Notes: a model not told the origin generated them from the letters alone. A stretch of DNA of 64,000 bases from Antedon mediterranea (GCF_964355755.1 NC_092677.1:6949001-7013000), one strand, 5' to 3'; positions 23,801-37,548 are shown, numbered from the stretch's first letter. Translations and numbers: made by a program.

Positions 23801-26800
23801 TACATATGAGCAGCAATCATCAACAACATAACAAGAGATATATAACATAAAACTTTCATATGTTTTTATGTAACTCACCTATGACCTGTTAGGCTTTCCC
23901 AGAAAACAACATCACCATCTGGAGATATTGTCATTACCCATGTGTGTGGAACACTCTTAGCTTTTGTACCTACACACACGTATGCATCTAAACCAAATCC
24001 TAAAAGAAGGCTACATAGTAGGACTACATGGTCCTCACAATCCTAGCGGATTCAACAAAAGTTACTCAAATATTACAAGTTCAGTAATTAATACATTTTT
24101 AAATTTATGTTTTAAATTTCAACTTTATTTATAGAGGGTAACCCTTTCAGCTGGACAAATTAATGCCCTTTTAAATTCCAATAAAATACAGGGAAAAGAT
24201 AAATTACATAACGATAAAATAAAAATAAATTATTTATAAAAATAGGTTATAACATAATATACAATTTAGTTTATAAAATCGGCCTAAAAAATTATTATTT
24301 AATCAAATTAACTTTGCAAGTTTTTGACTTTGTTTTGCACAGAAAATAAAGAATAGAATCCATAGAAATATTAGCTTTCATGAAAAACAGGTAGTATTTA
24401 AAAACAATTAAAGTGCAAGTATTTCACAGAAATATGATAATTTAAACCACTACAAAGTAGCTCAGGCTTAAAGAGAACAGGGGTTTGAAGCACCCACCCT
24501 TGTACTTCAGAGTAGGGTATACCATTTGACTCAATTACTTCCATGACACAAAGCTTTTTTAAAATCCTGAAAGAAAAATACATATTTAATGAATAAAAAT
24601 ACCTATATCTTACCCCTTTATTTTTACAAAAAAATGTATGTAAATTACACCAGAGTTCCTGTTGACTACCACCACCCAGTGATGGCGCTTTTTCATAACC
24701 TATGACGCTAACAAACCGAGCAGCCTGACGTGTTGTGTCAAGGAGTCGACCAGCACGCAGTGGTTTAACAAAAGCACAGACAGGTCGATTTATGGCATTT
24801 TCATCCTGTGAAAAATGTATAGATTTTAATACCAATTGAAAAACAGTAGGCCTACAGTAAATGCACAAATAAGGTACAGTCAAATGTTGATATAAATTTT
24901 GTGGTACACCACGTATATTAGTTCTGAAAAGAACTGTTGAGTTTCTCAACGTTTCGATCAATATGCTTTGATTGTCCTAGCAATGTGTAATAGGATGTAA
25001 ATACACAATTTAAACTTGGCATGGAAATTAACTAACCTGTGCAAATATCTTCACTAGTCTATGTTGGTGCGTCTCTCTTATTTGTAGATATTCTCGCCAC
25101 CACTGTTTTGCATACACTAAGAACAGCCTTTCTCTTTCTGCTTGTCGATTCTTCTCCAAATCAATCTATGGCAGAAAAAAAAAAGTTAATATGTTGCTGT
25201 TCATAAAGAAATCCTTATGCACATGGAAAAATCATTGGCTGATTTACCTGTGTGGAAATGACATCTCTGGCAAGCTTCTGACTTGGTGTTGGAATTAATT
25301 CTATTCTGATCTGGAGCATCCCAACAGGAACCTTGTTTTCACTACCTAAGAAAATTACGTAAAATAGTATTTTATTATGCAGTCAACTCATTTACTGAAA
25401 ACCATAATTGTCTTAAGGAAGGCTGCGTTAGGTGGCTAAGGAACTCAACTGAAGGAACGCAAGTGCAAGTTGGTGAACAACTACTATTCAGTTTTGTGAG
25501 TGCTTTTGTCAACATGAAACAGATTGAAACCATCTGCAGTTACCCATACCACACTCGACTCAAAGTTGTGTTCAATTAGTAGCAACTCAATTGCATTTGT
25601 GTCAAATATTTTACATAAACTGTGTGTTACATATTGAGTTCTTTGTTGTCCTAAGTTACTATCTACAAGCTTTGGAACATTTTGAGTCAGCTCAAATCAA
25701 CCTATTCTTACCTACACCCATAATTTCAACAGCCATAGTGGTGCGAGCATCATTGGCCGACAAAACTGATCTCCACTCCAGGTAGTGTGAGGAAACCAAA
25801 CTAGTATTACCCGAACTGTCTGTCTTTATCAACACAAGGTGAATAGGATCACTCATAGAAAGCATTGAGGTACAGTCAGCCATCTTGTTGGCATCTCCTG
25901 ATAAAAAAAATATTTGTAAAAAAACTGTTATTTTCTTGTTTTTTACTGTTCAATTTTAATTTATTAGCTACTGATGCCATCAAGGGAAAATATCCGCATA
26001 AACAGGCAAAATAATATAAATACATAATAGAAAAACTAATTTAAATAATACAATTATTTACAATTCAGTGAATCTGGAAGGGCAGAAAAGGGGTTAATAT
26101 GGACCTTATAGTACCCCTTTCACACCAAAACTCCGGAGTGTCACACCAAACAGCGGGGCGTCAACAGCGGGGCGTCAACTCCGGGGTGTCTCCGGAGTTT
26201 TGCTTTTGGTGTGAAAGGGGTACTAGTGAGAGAGGTAATGGTGAAGGGTAGAGATCTTGGTTGTAGTTAGTTTCTATAACATAATGGATTGATTTGTTAA
26301 TACTGTATTTAATTTTGTTTTGTAACCAAATGAAACAGATATAATGTATAGAATTTGAAGAGAAAGGTTAAATTACTGAATAAAACTTAAAAAGCTTTAC
26401 TGCCAATATTTTGCTATAAAAATTAAAAGTGTTTATTAACCTCCTCTGTCTTTGTGTAACTCAAGCAGAAATCCTTCTTGAAAATCAGGTTCACAGGCAC
26501 AGGGAACTGGACGGGATTTGAACCTCTGCCCACGGAAGTTAATGTGCAGGGTGAAAGTTGATGTGACTTGACCAGGTACAGGTTGTGGTTCTTGAAGATG
26601 TTCGAGAAACGCTTTGCCACCCAGAACCTGCAAGTACAAATTACGGCGTGTTGGGTCAACATTACCTGAAATAAAAAAAATAAACACATTTTTTGTTTGT
26701 ATAGTTTTTTAATTACAAAAGATAGTTTAAACATACAAAATGTTTTCTCTTGTTGTGTACAAATCTCACCTTTTCGTAAAGGTACACTTTCTGTTTTCTC

Positions 26801-27481
26801 ATTTTTATTAACATAGTGAGTAGCTGGTTTAGGCTGTTGACTGCTGTATCGTTCCTGTTCAGGATTCTGGCCGATTTGTAATTGTTGTAGTATGTCATCA
26901 ACGATGCCTTTTTCTCGGAGTGCTGTTAATAGTTCTTGCTCACCAAATGCATTCCTGTCCGATGCACCAGAGTCGTGGATGGATTCTGAGAGAACTTGAC
27001 GAATTCTTGAATGAACATCCATCTAAGCATAAATAACAAACAAAAACAAATATATTAGGCCTATATAGGCCTATACAAATTACATAAAATTTCTATTTAA
27101 ATTTAATAACAAAAATTGTATGAAATTTCCAAAGTAAAAATATTCGGATAAAAACACAGAAAGCTAGACCCGGCCCATTCCATATCATCTGGCCTAATAT
27201 ATAAATTAGCTAGTAGGCCCAAACTAATCTACATAGCCTACTATGGGCCTAGCCTAGGCTAAGATTAGATAGGCCTAGCATGCGCCCGCCTGGCTGGACG
27301 GGATAGGCGACAAAACGATCCTATGCCTTGGCCTGCTTAAAACAATCTACAATTTCTTAAATTTTAAAGTCATTATTCTTAAATTTACAAGGGAAATAAT
27401 ACAGTAATGTGTCTTGACCTGACTTAATTGATTATGTATAATCTGTTTTAATTCGGCGACTTTTTCGGGTGGCAAAGCCAT
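20841..27481 (-). CDS. CEP76: Centrosomal protein of 76 kDa
   Basis: Thirteen coding exons in 5' to 3' order: 27419-27481, 26770-27022, 26441-26665, 25712-25897, 25248-25345, 25037-25165, 24614-24805, 23879-24042, 23409-23529, 22809-22913, 21967-22074, 21517-21734 and 20841-20979. All have GT/AG borders and continuous phase, giving 666 residues (human about 659). CEP76 is a centriolar protein that limits centriole reduplication. The start MALPPEKVAELKQIIHNQL matches the vertebrate N-terminus. A C2-like region follows (about residues 100-260, YLQVLGGKAFLEHLQEP and SDPIHLVLIKTD). Then comes a transglutaminase-like fold with DCEDH (Cys384) and PHTWVM (His415). The C-terminus reads FTYPESACATWVMFACKYKS. 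No frame break is seen. Orthology is very secure. Confidence 0.96.
26110..26224. mobile_element. 115-bp palindromic MITE in a CEP76 intron
   Basis: The ends AGTACCCCTTTCACACCAAA and its inverted partner GGTGTGAAAGGGGTACT flank a GC-rich core with GGGGCGTCAAC twice and CTCCGGAG motifs. It lies in the intron between the exons ending at 25897 and starting at 26441, and has no coding capacity. Confidence 0.7.
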
Positions 27482-28089
27482 CTTTTTTTGTTTTTTATTA
27501 TTTTTAGTTTCGAAAATTGCGGGTTTATTTACGCATGTGTGGTCAACCTTGACACAAAACTCAGTCAGCCATGACCAACCATACAACACGGCAAGGATCC
27601 GGCTTTAAAAAGTGATGATGTGTAGGTATTTTTACTTGAAACTTCTATGGAGTTAGTATACTCTACTTTGATTTTAATGTTATTGTTCATTATTCTGTGG
27701 TTTTATGTGTGTGTGTTTATCTAGGCTTCATGCCGTGTGTATGTGTCAAATGGTGGGCCTTGTTATTCTGGCCACCACCATATAGGGGAATCCCACCATA
27801 GCATGCAGAACACACAGACAGTGGTTGGTGGGGCTGGTCTCTATTTTATTAGGTTATACAGTACCTGTACCGTATGTAGTTCTCTCCAGTGTGAAGTCCA
27901 TCATATCAAGCTTGGAATAGGATTTCATTTTATTAGTTTAGATTGATCTAAATTCAACAAGCCAATAAATAAGATACAAGATCAATCAATGGTCAAAAGC
28001 GGCTCAAATTCATTGCAATTGTATATCGTAACGTAATTAGGTTATATGCATTATCATGCATATAACCTCTTGATTCTGTCAAAATCTTT
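27482..28089. other. CEP76 5' region and intergenic DNA
   Basis: The first about 100 bases should hold the CEP76 leader and promoter; no TATA box stands out. A perfect hairpin with 12-bp arms (GGTTATATGCAT, 28040-28067, four-base loop) lies near the right end. No gene is seen. Confidence 0.45.
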
Positions 28090-30128
28090 ATTTGTTTATT
28101 TATTCTTTCCTTAGCACTATTTTGTCCGTGAATTATCTTGATATCAGTTTCATCTAGCTAAGTCAATTTTTCAGAGTATATTCCTTATGGCCAGGAATCG
28201 ATGTGGTTATGTTTTCACGGTGCGCAATCAAACATTACGTGGTCTACGCGCGATTTAATGAAATCACGTTTGTAATCATATCTTCACAAGCATGAATCAT
28301 TTTTAAACAAAATTTGGTACTCATAAATTTCAGGTCATATTTCATCATATGGCAATACAATTACGTGCGTAGCGCATATAACGCATGCGTATGCGCGCTT
28401 AAAATGTTCAAAATTGTCAGAATTTATTTTCGATGAAATTAGAGTACGTTTCAGGCAATTTTAAGCGTTAAAAAAATTACCATGAGTGCGCAGATTTTTG
28501 CACGCGCACTGCGCGTCAAACGTTAATGCGCACTTTTTTTGTCCGATTACTGTTGTATAACCTTTCTTTAATAATATCATCATATTTTATTCACTTTTCA
28601 ACGCGAAACAGCTTTATACGAGCACGTCTAAAGTGACAGTCTACGCACGTGTAAGTTAAAGACCCCTTCCCTGCAATTTTGGACGTTTTTTGGAAAATAA
28701 TACATATATATCACTTTAAAAACATTAAACCATGTCATTCCTTGTCTTAAATGTACGTTTTATGGTAAATTATGATAAAAAGTGAGAAACAATGCACTAC
28801 CTAAGTAGCTCGCGGCGATCGACCTCTCGTGGACGGTCTCAGGCCTAGCCTAGCTAGGCTTAGTTTTGTAGGCCTAGCTGGTAAACATCGGTAACGTACG
28901 AACATCGTACGCTAGCTATATACCTAGCCTGACGTTGTATAGTTGCTGCATTAATTGTCTTTCTATTTTTGCCAGACTCCGTTGATACAAATTGGGGAAA
29001 ACCCGGTATTTTCGCTGAAAAGTTAGGAGTCTTCCATTTGTTTTGGCTTCACGATCGATCGAAAAGTGGGCGAATTACAGGTGAAAAACAACAATATCAA
29101 TCCGCGCGCAATGCATTTTGGGATTTATAGCGGGCCGCTATAATTATTAAAATCGATTTATTTTTCACATTTTTAACCGTTTAAAGACGAAAAAAGTTAT
29201 CGCAATAGGACCATATAGTATTATTTTTACATTAAATATAGTTTGTGATCTTAAATTAGATAGTAGGGAATGGGGCTTTAACAAAATGGTGAAAATATGC
29301 TAAATTTTAAAATTAATATATATCGTTAGAATGCTCGGGAACACCTATTTTTTATTTCATTTTCTTGAAGTGTATGTATCATATGTATGATTTATTATGA
29401 AATTAGGAGAAAAAAAGTTGATTAAGTCATCATTAATGGCATATTAAATTTAAAAAAATTAATTATGACAATCAATCAAATTATAACATTTTCTTAGGCC
29501 GAAATAACAAACTTAACATTAACTTTCTTCCTTAAGAAGTTCATATATTAAAGTTAAAAGTATATAGTTTGACAGTGCATCATTTTTAAAAATTTTTAAA
29601 GATGTCATCATAGTAAAACATTATAATTCATTGCGGTATGTAATAATCTATCTGCACCAAAGTGGTTACTGCATAGTAAATACACAGAGGAATCTTTCCA
29701 TAACTTTAGTCAGTTGTGTATGGCTCGATGGTCTTTGCTCGTGTCTATGGCATTCAAGGTACCGAGATAGAGTCTCACCTTGAGAAACGAAATAAGATTT
29801 TTTTTTTATTATCTGTATTGTTTGTTCAAATTTATTTCTTAGTGTATAGATTATACACATGATTTATAATGAAATCTAGATAAAAAGTAACTTATGTCTT
29901 TATTAATATATGTAACAACAAATGTGGTTTATGACATTATACGCAGAGGGATCTTTGATCGGATTGTGATACCGGCTATTGTATTCACGTTAGCAAGGTC
30001 CTATCATATATTATAAATAATTTAAGATTCTGAGAAAAACAATCAATCAATATATCTTTAAAAAATCAATTATCTTTATTTAAATCAATGCATATAACCT
30101 ATAATTCGTCATAGTGACGAATTAAATC
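28090..30128. repeat. 1.4-kb tandem duplication, left copy (interrupted)
   Basis: From TTATTTATTCTTTCCTTAGC this copy parallels the right copy (30129-31555) to its end at CGAATTAAATCTAGTTTATT, at clearly high but not perfect identity. It is longer by 622 bases because of the insertion at 28660-29277 plus its duplicated TTAA. There are no coding features; the AT-rich DNA has CpG-containing patches such as GCGTAGCGCATATAACGC. Confidence 0.85.
28660..29277. mobile_element. 618-bp TTAA-flanked non-autonomous transposon
   Basis: Bounded by TTAA at 28656-28659 and 29278-29281, with short imperfect inverted ends (AGACCCCTTCCCTGC at the left; AGCCCCATTCCCTAC when the right end is reversed). The sister copy of the duplication has a single TTAA and no insert, which fixes both borders. 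A TTAA target duplication is the mark of piggyBac-type transposition. No transposase frame is present. Confidence 0.75.
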
Positions 30129-31555
30129 TAGTTTATTTATTTATTCTTTCCTTAGCACTATTTTGTCCGTGCATTATCTTGGCATCAGTTTAATCTAGCT
30201 AAGTCAAGTTTTCAGAGTATATTCCTCATGGCCAGGAATCGATGTGGTTATATTTTCACGATGCGTAATCAAAAATTACGCGGTCTATGCACGATTTTAC
30301 GAAATCACGTTTGTAATCATATCTTCACAAGCATGAATCACAATTAAACAAAATTTGGTACTCATAAATTTCAGGTCATATTTCATCATATGGCAATAAA
30401 ATTACGTGCGTAGCGCATATAACGCTTGCGTACGCGCGCTTAAAATGTTCAAAATTGTCAAAATTTATTTTCGATGAAATTAGAGTACGTTTCAGGCAAT
30501 TTTAAGCGTTTAAAAAATGCCATGAGTGCGCAGATTTTTGCACGCGCACTGCGCGTTAAACGTTATTGCGCACTCTTTTTGCCCGATTTCTGTTTTACAA
30601 TCTTTCTTTAATAATATCATCATATTTGATTCAGGTTTCAACTCGAAATTGCGTTATACGAGCACGTCAAAAGTGACTGGCTACGCACGTATAAGTTAAC
30701 AAAATGGTGAAAATATGCTAAATTTTAAAATTAATATATATCGTCAGAATGCAGGGGAACACCTATTTTTTATTTCATTTTCTTGAAGTGTATGTATCAT
30801 ATGTATGATTTATTATCAAATAAAGAGAACAAAAGTTGATTAAGTCATCATTAATTGCATATTAAATAAAAAAAAAATAATTTCGACAATCAAACAAATT
30901 CTGACATTTTCTTAGGCCAAAATAACAAACTTAACATTAACTTTCTTCCTTCAAAAATTCATATATTAAAGTTAAAAGTATGTAGTTTGACAGTGCATCA
31001 TTTGTATACATTTTAAAGATGTCATCATAGTAAAAAATTATAATTCATTTCGGTATGTAATAATCTATTTGCATCAAAGTGGTTACTGCATAGTAAATAC
31101 ACGGAGGAATTTTTCTACAACTTTTAGTCAGTTGTGTACGGCTTGGTGGTCTGTGCTCGTGTCTATGGCATTCAAGGTACCGAGATCGAGTCTCACCTTG
31201 GGAAACGAAATAAGATTTTTTTTTTATTATCCGTATTGTTTGTTCAAATTTATTTCTTAGTGTATAGATTATACACATGATTTATAATGAAATCTAGATA
31301 AAAATTAACTTATGTCTTTATTATTATGTAACAACAAATGTGGTTTATGACATTATACGCATATGGATCTTTGATCGGATTGTGATACCGGCTATGGTGT
31401 TCGCGTTAGCAAGGTCCTATCATATATTATAAATAATTAAAGATTCTGAGAAAATCAATCAATCAATATATCTTTAAAAAATCAATTATCTTTATTTAAA
31501 TCAATGCATATAACCTATAATTCGTCATAGTGCCGAATTAAATCTAGTTTATTTA
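30129..31555. repeat. 1.4-kb tandem duplication, right copy (intact)
   Basis: The uninterrupted partner of 28090-30128. It keeps the single TTAA at 30696-30699, at the place where the left copy carries an insertion. Confidence 0.85.
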
Positions 31556-32552
31556 GATTTACATTTATTTCTATATGAATAAATTTTTTTTATAATTTTT
31601 AATTTGTTTGTTAACTCATGCATATCATTATCAACTCGTGTCACTTTATTTGAGAGAAAGTAATAAATAAATACATTAGAATAATCCAATTAATATTCAT
31701 GTTTGCAGGAAAATGTAAAAATATATAAATCAATAAATTAAACAATGCATATTAAACACAATACAAAATACAAACAGGCAATCAAATATTTTCACACCAT
31801 GTAAACACAACAAACCAAATATGAAAAACAAGTGTGTTATTGATTACCACTAGACCTAGTGAAAAGTGATTATTTTAAAAAAAAACTGTCAAGATTCATT
31901 ATAATGATACAGCAGAAACCATCATTGGGGACATCCCTTTTCAGGGATATTTCCCATGAATCAAACAAGAATCAAACAAGGGCAATACTGCTTCAACAAT
32001 ATGGCCATTCATGTCTGGGACATCCCAAATAACGTGAATACTATGTTGTGTCATGAAAGTATCCACTGAGAGGTTCTACTGTAATAACATCATCCGCAGG
32101 CAAGGATCATCTTCATTCAAGACATCAAAGAGGTGCCATAGCATCACAATGTACATCCACACTGAGATGCTTCAAGATCCTGGAGAGAATCACATACTGA
32201 CACACATTACATTTCACTATTGTAATTGTGAAAAGTCTGCAACTATCAAACTAGTTTTACAAAAAAATGTGTAATGTGCCCAAATATAGTAGTGATATGA
32301 CATTATCGTGTCCATGATATATGGGCACCTCACATTTTGTCACATAAAGTTTTATTGTGTAGATAGAACTTTATTTTAAATACAAATAAAAATTCAATGA
32401 TACATTTTCTTTTCTTTTATATTGCAGATATTATTGACTTTAAAGGATTTGACATGATGGGCCTCCAATTTGTTAAATACTTTATGATTACATATTGTAA
32501 GGAGCTTTATTAGCTGGTAGTTATCTAAAACAATTTGACCATAGAATAAACC
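31556..32552. other. Upstream region of SLC35C2
   Basis: No coding exon is supported. A plausible splice acceptor (ATATTGCAG near 32427) precedes the stretch leading to the SLC35C2 start, so a noncoding first exon may lie further upstream. Confidence 0.35.
32235..32373. mobile_element. Dispersed 100-140 bp MITE (ACTATCAAACTAGTTT family)
   Basis: The left end reads CTGCAACTATCAAACTAG and the right end AGTTTTATTGTGTAGATAGA, with an inner inverted pair around GTGCCCAAATAT and ATATGGGCACCTCACA. This family occurs at least six times in the window. Confidence 0.6.
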
Positions 32553-35500
32553 ATGTCCTCGCCGAGTGGACGCAAATTTAGCATGCGTTTAGAGCAGACC
32601 ATTTACAAGCACTCTCCACACAAATTAAAGCGATCCTTGTGGTATGATTATACGATAGTGACGATAAAGACGTTGGGACTCATATTATTCTATTACTGTT
32701 GGTCAATCAGCCTAACATTCTACAATAAATGGATACTATCAGTAAGTTAATCATTTATCAAAGACTAGTCAATATATTCATTTATTCATCAACAATTCAG
32801 TAATTATTTATTTCATAATTTTTAATTTTACACCCCAACTTCCTACAGTATGGCAGAATCTCTTTTAAATAAGATGTATTTTTTTTTAATCATGTATTTT
32901 GTGTGTATCCTTTGATCCAATTTGAGTGGTATTAATGCACTTGTCAATTGTATGACCCACTATACGACCCCCGGGAGAGGTGCGTCATGGGTGCGTCATT
33001 TACAAATAATTACTGACACAGGGGTGCGTCAAAAAACCTAGATGGTACGTCACATCAATGAACAAGGTGTGTCAATGTCCGTCACTTTACCACCTACCAT
33101 ATCATAAACAACATGGTCACAGTGCGTCAAAATGGGTGCGTCATGGTCACCTAAAGGTAAGTCACCTTTTTGACGCACGGGTGCGTCATGGTATTCAAAA
33201 GTATGACGCACATCGGACAAATGACGCACCTCTCCCGGGGGTCGTATAGTGGGTCATACAATTGACAAGTGCATAATGTTGTATTTTGGTTTTTTTTATA
33301 ATAAACAGCAATAGGCTAAGTGTCATTTAATGGTTTTATTCATTGTACATTCAACTTAAGTATGTAAATATTTTGGTAATTTTGTGCCATGCAAGGTTGG
33401 TGACTGTTCGTGTTCAATGAGTAACCTCTAGTGTGTGCTGAACAGGGGTGTCCCATTTTCTTCTGTATTGCAATATTAGGGAGCTTTCGAGTTGCATAAC
33501 TACAGTAGGTCAGGTCATTTGATGGTTGCCGCTTGAACCTAGAAACTATCAAAACTGCATCAAGGTGGTGGGGAGCGAGAAAACATGATATCTCTGCATC
33601 CGCGTTCGCACAGTGAATCAACTTTACGTAGCTTGGTCGTCGGTTCTTGCAACTCAAAAGCTCCAATAAGGCTATAGAATCCTGACACATGACATCTGCT
33701 TGTACTACTTTTACAAGGCACTAAAATATTCTCCTCGTTCAACTTTTAACCATTCATTACTTTTATTTGTAACACTTTTTTCTTTGCAGGACTTCAGTTT
33801 TCCATTGACTGTAACTATTATTCATTTCTTTGTCAAATTTTTAATTTCCATTCCTGTGCGAGCATGTTTAGCGAAGTCAGGAGGCCCTGCGCCTGTCACG
33901 TTGGATTGGAACACATACATTAAAAAAGTCGCACCAACCGGTTAGTTCATTAGTAATTTCTTTTAAATAAGGATGTACATTAACACTTCCATTCAGGAGA
34001 CGTCCTATTAAGGAAAGTGTTGTAACGTAGAGGTTTAGGGCTCTTAATAGCCCTCCCAACACTGGGAACACCTGCCGTTTTTAGCCGTTTGCGACACTTT
34101 TTAAATCCCAATGTTTCCTTTTTTAGGTTGAGTGGCTACTATTATTTTAAAAAATAAAAATGAAATTAATGTTTTTTATTGTATTCAAAATACATTCAGT
34201 AAAACCACTACTTTGGGACAACCCCCCTATTTAGGGACACTTTCCTGTGGAATCAAGAAGGGGCAATATATGTGTTAACAGAACAGCCAACACCTATTTA
34301 GAGGACATGGAAAGGGTATTGCTAAACACCGCAAACCCCCGCAAACCTCCAAAAAAACATAGCAAACCCCACCGAACCAACATAAAAGTGATTGAATCAT
34401 GTAGTGTACAACCCACTGGGTATATTCATGTAAAAAAAAAAATTAAATTTCTACTGTTAACAACTTATTTTTGGGGTAAAACATCATTTTTTGGTCAAAA
34501 ATGATTGCTAAACCCCGCAAACCTCCAAAAAACCATAACCAGGAAACCACGAAATGCTAAAGATGTCCTACTGTATATAAGAAAGAAGAAGAGTTTCGAC
34601 AGTGGTTCACACATGGTGTATCAAAATGACAGGAAATTGTACTAGGAAGGATTTAAACTACATTTGAAAAATATCTTTCTTTTTCAGCTTTGGCTAGTTC
34701 ATTGGATATAGGCCTTTCCAACTGGAGTTTGGTATTCATCACTATATCACTGTACACCATGTCTAAATCATCTTGCATTGTATTTCTCCTGTTTTTTGCA
34801 ATCGTGCTTGGTCTTGAGAAACCGGTAAATCTACTACTTCTTAGAAAAAACCGTTGTTTTATGCATTCAGTAGTCAGAAATTCATAAAATACCACATAAA
34901 ATGTAAAACTATAACTTCGTAATAAAATATGAATAACTTGTACTAATCAAAATATCTTCCTTTTTATATGAATATGTTTTGACCGACAATGTCTATGTTT
35001 ATAAAAATGTATGCATTGTTTAATATATAAAGTAATGTTTTGCTATTTTCGGCATTTGGCATGTCTGACATACCCAATGTTGTTTAATCGCACCCTCTTT
35101 AGTTTGACATTCATTTTTCCAAGTAGAGATCTCTGGATAGTTTAAATAAATTCCGTTTTTGTTTTACAGAAACTTATCCAAGGGGTAATCATAATATTTA
35201 TAGCAATTGGTCTTTTTATGTTCACTTACCAGTCAACCCAGTTTAACTTAGAAGGATTCATTTTGGTGATGTTAGCATCCTTTATTAGCGGTGTACGCTG
35301 GTCCTTAGCGCAGTTATTAACGCAGAATAAAGAAACTGGTAAGTTCTATATTTGTTTTTAAAATGGTTTTAGTATTTCCAAATTTAGAAATCAAACCAAG
35401 ATATAAGGTTATGAATCCTTGAGCTCATGACTACATTATCAAACTAGTTTGACAAAAAATATGTGATGTGTCCAAATATGGTAGTGATATTATGTCATCC

Positions 35501-37548
35501 AGTCCATATATGGGCACATCACATTTTTTCACATAAGGTTTTTAGATAGAGCTATAGTCACTGATATACTATCTTAAATGTCAAATATATTTTACCTTAT
35601 CAATCAAATTGACAAAATACAGCCTACCTGATTGTTTAATGTAATGCCTAGCCTACTACTAGACAAATTTTCATACACCTAATTTTTTAATACCGGTTGG
35701 GAGCCATCTATTCCGGTATATTATGCTTGTATAACCGTATTCGGGAGAACACTGTACTATAAGATACATTGACTACAAAAGTAATACTGGTAGTGATACA
35801 AACTATAGATATTATGGAAAATCTTAAATTAATTTTTGGGGAAGTATAAAAGATCGGTTTAGATTTTAGTCATATTACAACCTTACCAGGGCTTCAGCAT
35901 CTAACCATTTGGATTGACCATAGGTGTTACCACCACTGGTGTTTTGTAACCAAAGTTATCTGATATTTTCAATCAATACAAAGTAGAGACTTTGTATACA
36001 TCTATAGAGATATTATGTTGTTCACTACAATATCTCTAACAACATTCTGTAAATATGGCGTGTATTTTAATCTTTTTAGGATTAGTAAATCCGGTAGATA
36101 CAATATATCACCTTCAACCTATAATGATTGTGGGTTTGTTACCAATAGCAATAGTAACAGAAGGTATGTATAGATAAAAAGGATACTCAATATGTATGTA
36201 AACTTATAAGAAGAAACAATACTACAAGATGAAACTACAGTAATATCATTTGATGGCACGGCTGCTGTGTAAAGACTTCACGCTTACACGTAGAAGAACT
36301 TTGGGACACCACTATTAAGTGGACAAACAAGCGGCAATATAGGCTAGGTTTTAACACAGAGAACATCCTTATTAAGGGGGATATGATACTGTCCCATGAA
36401 CCAGATAAGGTTAAACACACTGCGCTAACACCTATTCCTGGGTTAGGGTCTAAAAGGTGTCCCCTCCTAGGGGTTCAACTGTATTTGTTGTGTTTAATGG
36501 ACAGCATGAGATAAACATAATCTTCTTTGCCACTGTGATTTTAAGGAAAACATGCTAACCACCATTTTGTGCTTTTCCACTGTCAAATCATTGTATTTTC
36601 GTTTCTTATTAAAGGTTTACCAATATCAACAACAAAACAATTCCTAGGCTTCACCGACAGTGAGTTGTTCTTGACTATGTGCTTTAGGATTGGTCTTGGT
36701 GCTGTCTTAGCGTTTTTCTTAGCCTGCTCAGAATATTTACTGGTTTCAATGACCTCATGTATAACATTATCTATTTCTGGTATATTTAAGGTAGGTAAAA
36801 TTAGGTGTTGCGTTGAGTGGAACCGGTGAATAAAAAGCAAGCTATGTAGATTATTTAGACCGAATGGTATCCAAACTGAAAAGTGCTTTTTGGTGTAAAT
36901 TTTTGTAAATTGTGAAAATTTGTATGTATTCTATAAAGGTGCAGAGGGGAAAAGTAGGAAGGGGCATCGGTGATGTTATATGGTTGGTGAACTGTAGCCA
37001 TGGTGCATGTAATGGCTATGAGCCTTCGGCCTGATCAGAGTTGGTTGGGACACATGATTACTTTAGGTGAATGATGCAGATGAGATAAATATTTAGGTTT
37101 GTGAAAATAAAGGCTTGATTTTTTAATTTGTAGGAAGTGTGTACATTATTTTTAGCAGTTCATTTTCGAGGAGATAAAATGTCCACCCTTAATAAATTTG
37201 GAATGGTTGTGTGTTTGATGGGAATCGTCGTACACGTAGGAATGAAGGCATTAGCTTCAAAAGGTAAATTGCAATAAAATAATAATACAACTAAAAATAA
37301 CAATGATAAAATCTAAACATAAAGGGCTGTCAGAAAGAGGAGTTCGCAATATCCCCAACTACAAAAATTTAATTTATTATAATCCGAATTCTAAAATACT
37401 TTTGTTTTCGTCAACAGGTAAAAAGAAACCAAAATTGTATAAGGAAGAGAGAAACGGAGAATCTGTCCAAATGCTACTGAGAGAGGGCGATCCAAATGAG
37501 AGTGCTAGCGATGAGGATGAAATATATAATCGCAATACGAATCAATGA
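32553..37548 (+). CDS. SLC35C2: Solute carrier family 35 member C2
   Basis: Eight coding exons: 32553-32741, 33790-33940, 34688-34824, 35170-35338, 36080-36163, 36615-36790, 37134-37263 and 37418-37548. Borders are GT/AG, the frame is continuous, and the product is 388 residues (human about 365). The family belongs to the nucleotide-sugar/triose-phosphate translocator group, multi-pass proteins of the ER-Golgi region; SLC35C2 has been linked to Notch fucosylation. Diagnostic stretches are YNKWILS in the first membrane segment, [40 protein letters not shown] and [19 protein letters not shown]. The C-terminal tail is acidic ([11 protein letters not shown]), as in vertebrates. Introns carry two MITEs and a hairpin. 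The start is the ATG just before RKFSMRLEQ; a leader exon upstream is possible. Confidence 0.95.
32935..33274. mobile_element. 340-bp inverted-repeat element packed with TGCGTCA
   Basis: Perfect terminal inverted repeats of about 54 bp (left ATGCACTTGTCAATTGTATG, right its reverse complement) flank a core with many copies of TGCGTCA or TGACGCA, plus near-matches, on both strands. It lies in the first coding intron of SLC35C2. There is no open frame worth the name and no clear target duplication beyond A/T bases. Confidence 0.85.
35430..35556. mobile_element. Dispersed MITE (ACTATCAAACTAGTTT family)
   Basis: Good copy with TTATCAAACTAGTTTGAC at the left, TCCATATATGGGCACATC in the middle and TAGATAGAGCTATAG at the right. 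It lies in a SLC35C2 intron. Confidence 0.65.

Noticed and set aside
24398-24961. 187-codon frame taken as a separate protein
   Set aside because: Only 24614-24805 is real, as a CEP76 exon; the rest reads through introns on both sides.
33058-33249. 63-codon frame inside the SLC35C2 intron
   Set aside because: It lies in the TGCGTCA inverted-repeat element and simply translates the motif array.
33700-33945. 81-codon frame as an independent gene
   Set aside because: Positions 33790-33940 are an SLC35C2 exon; the upstream part is intron.
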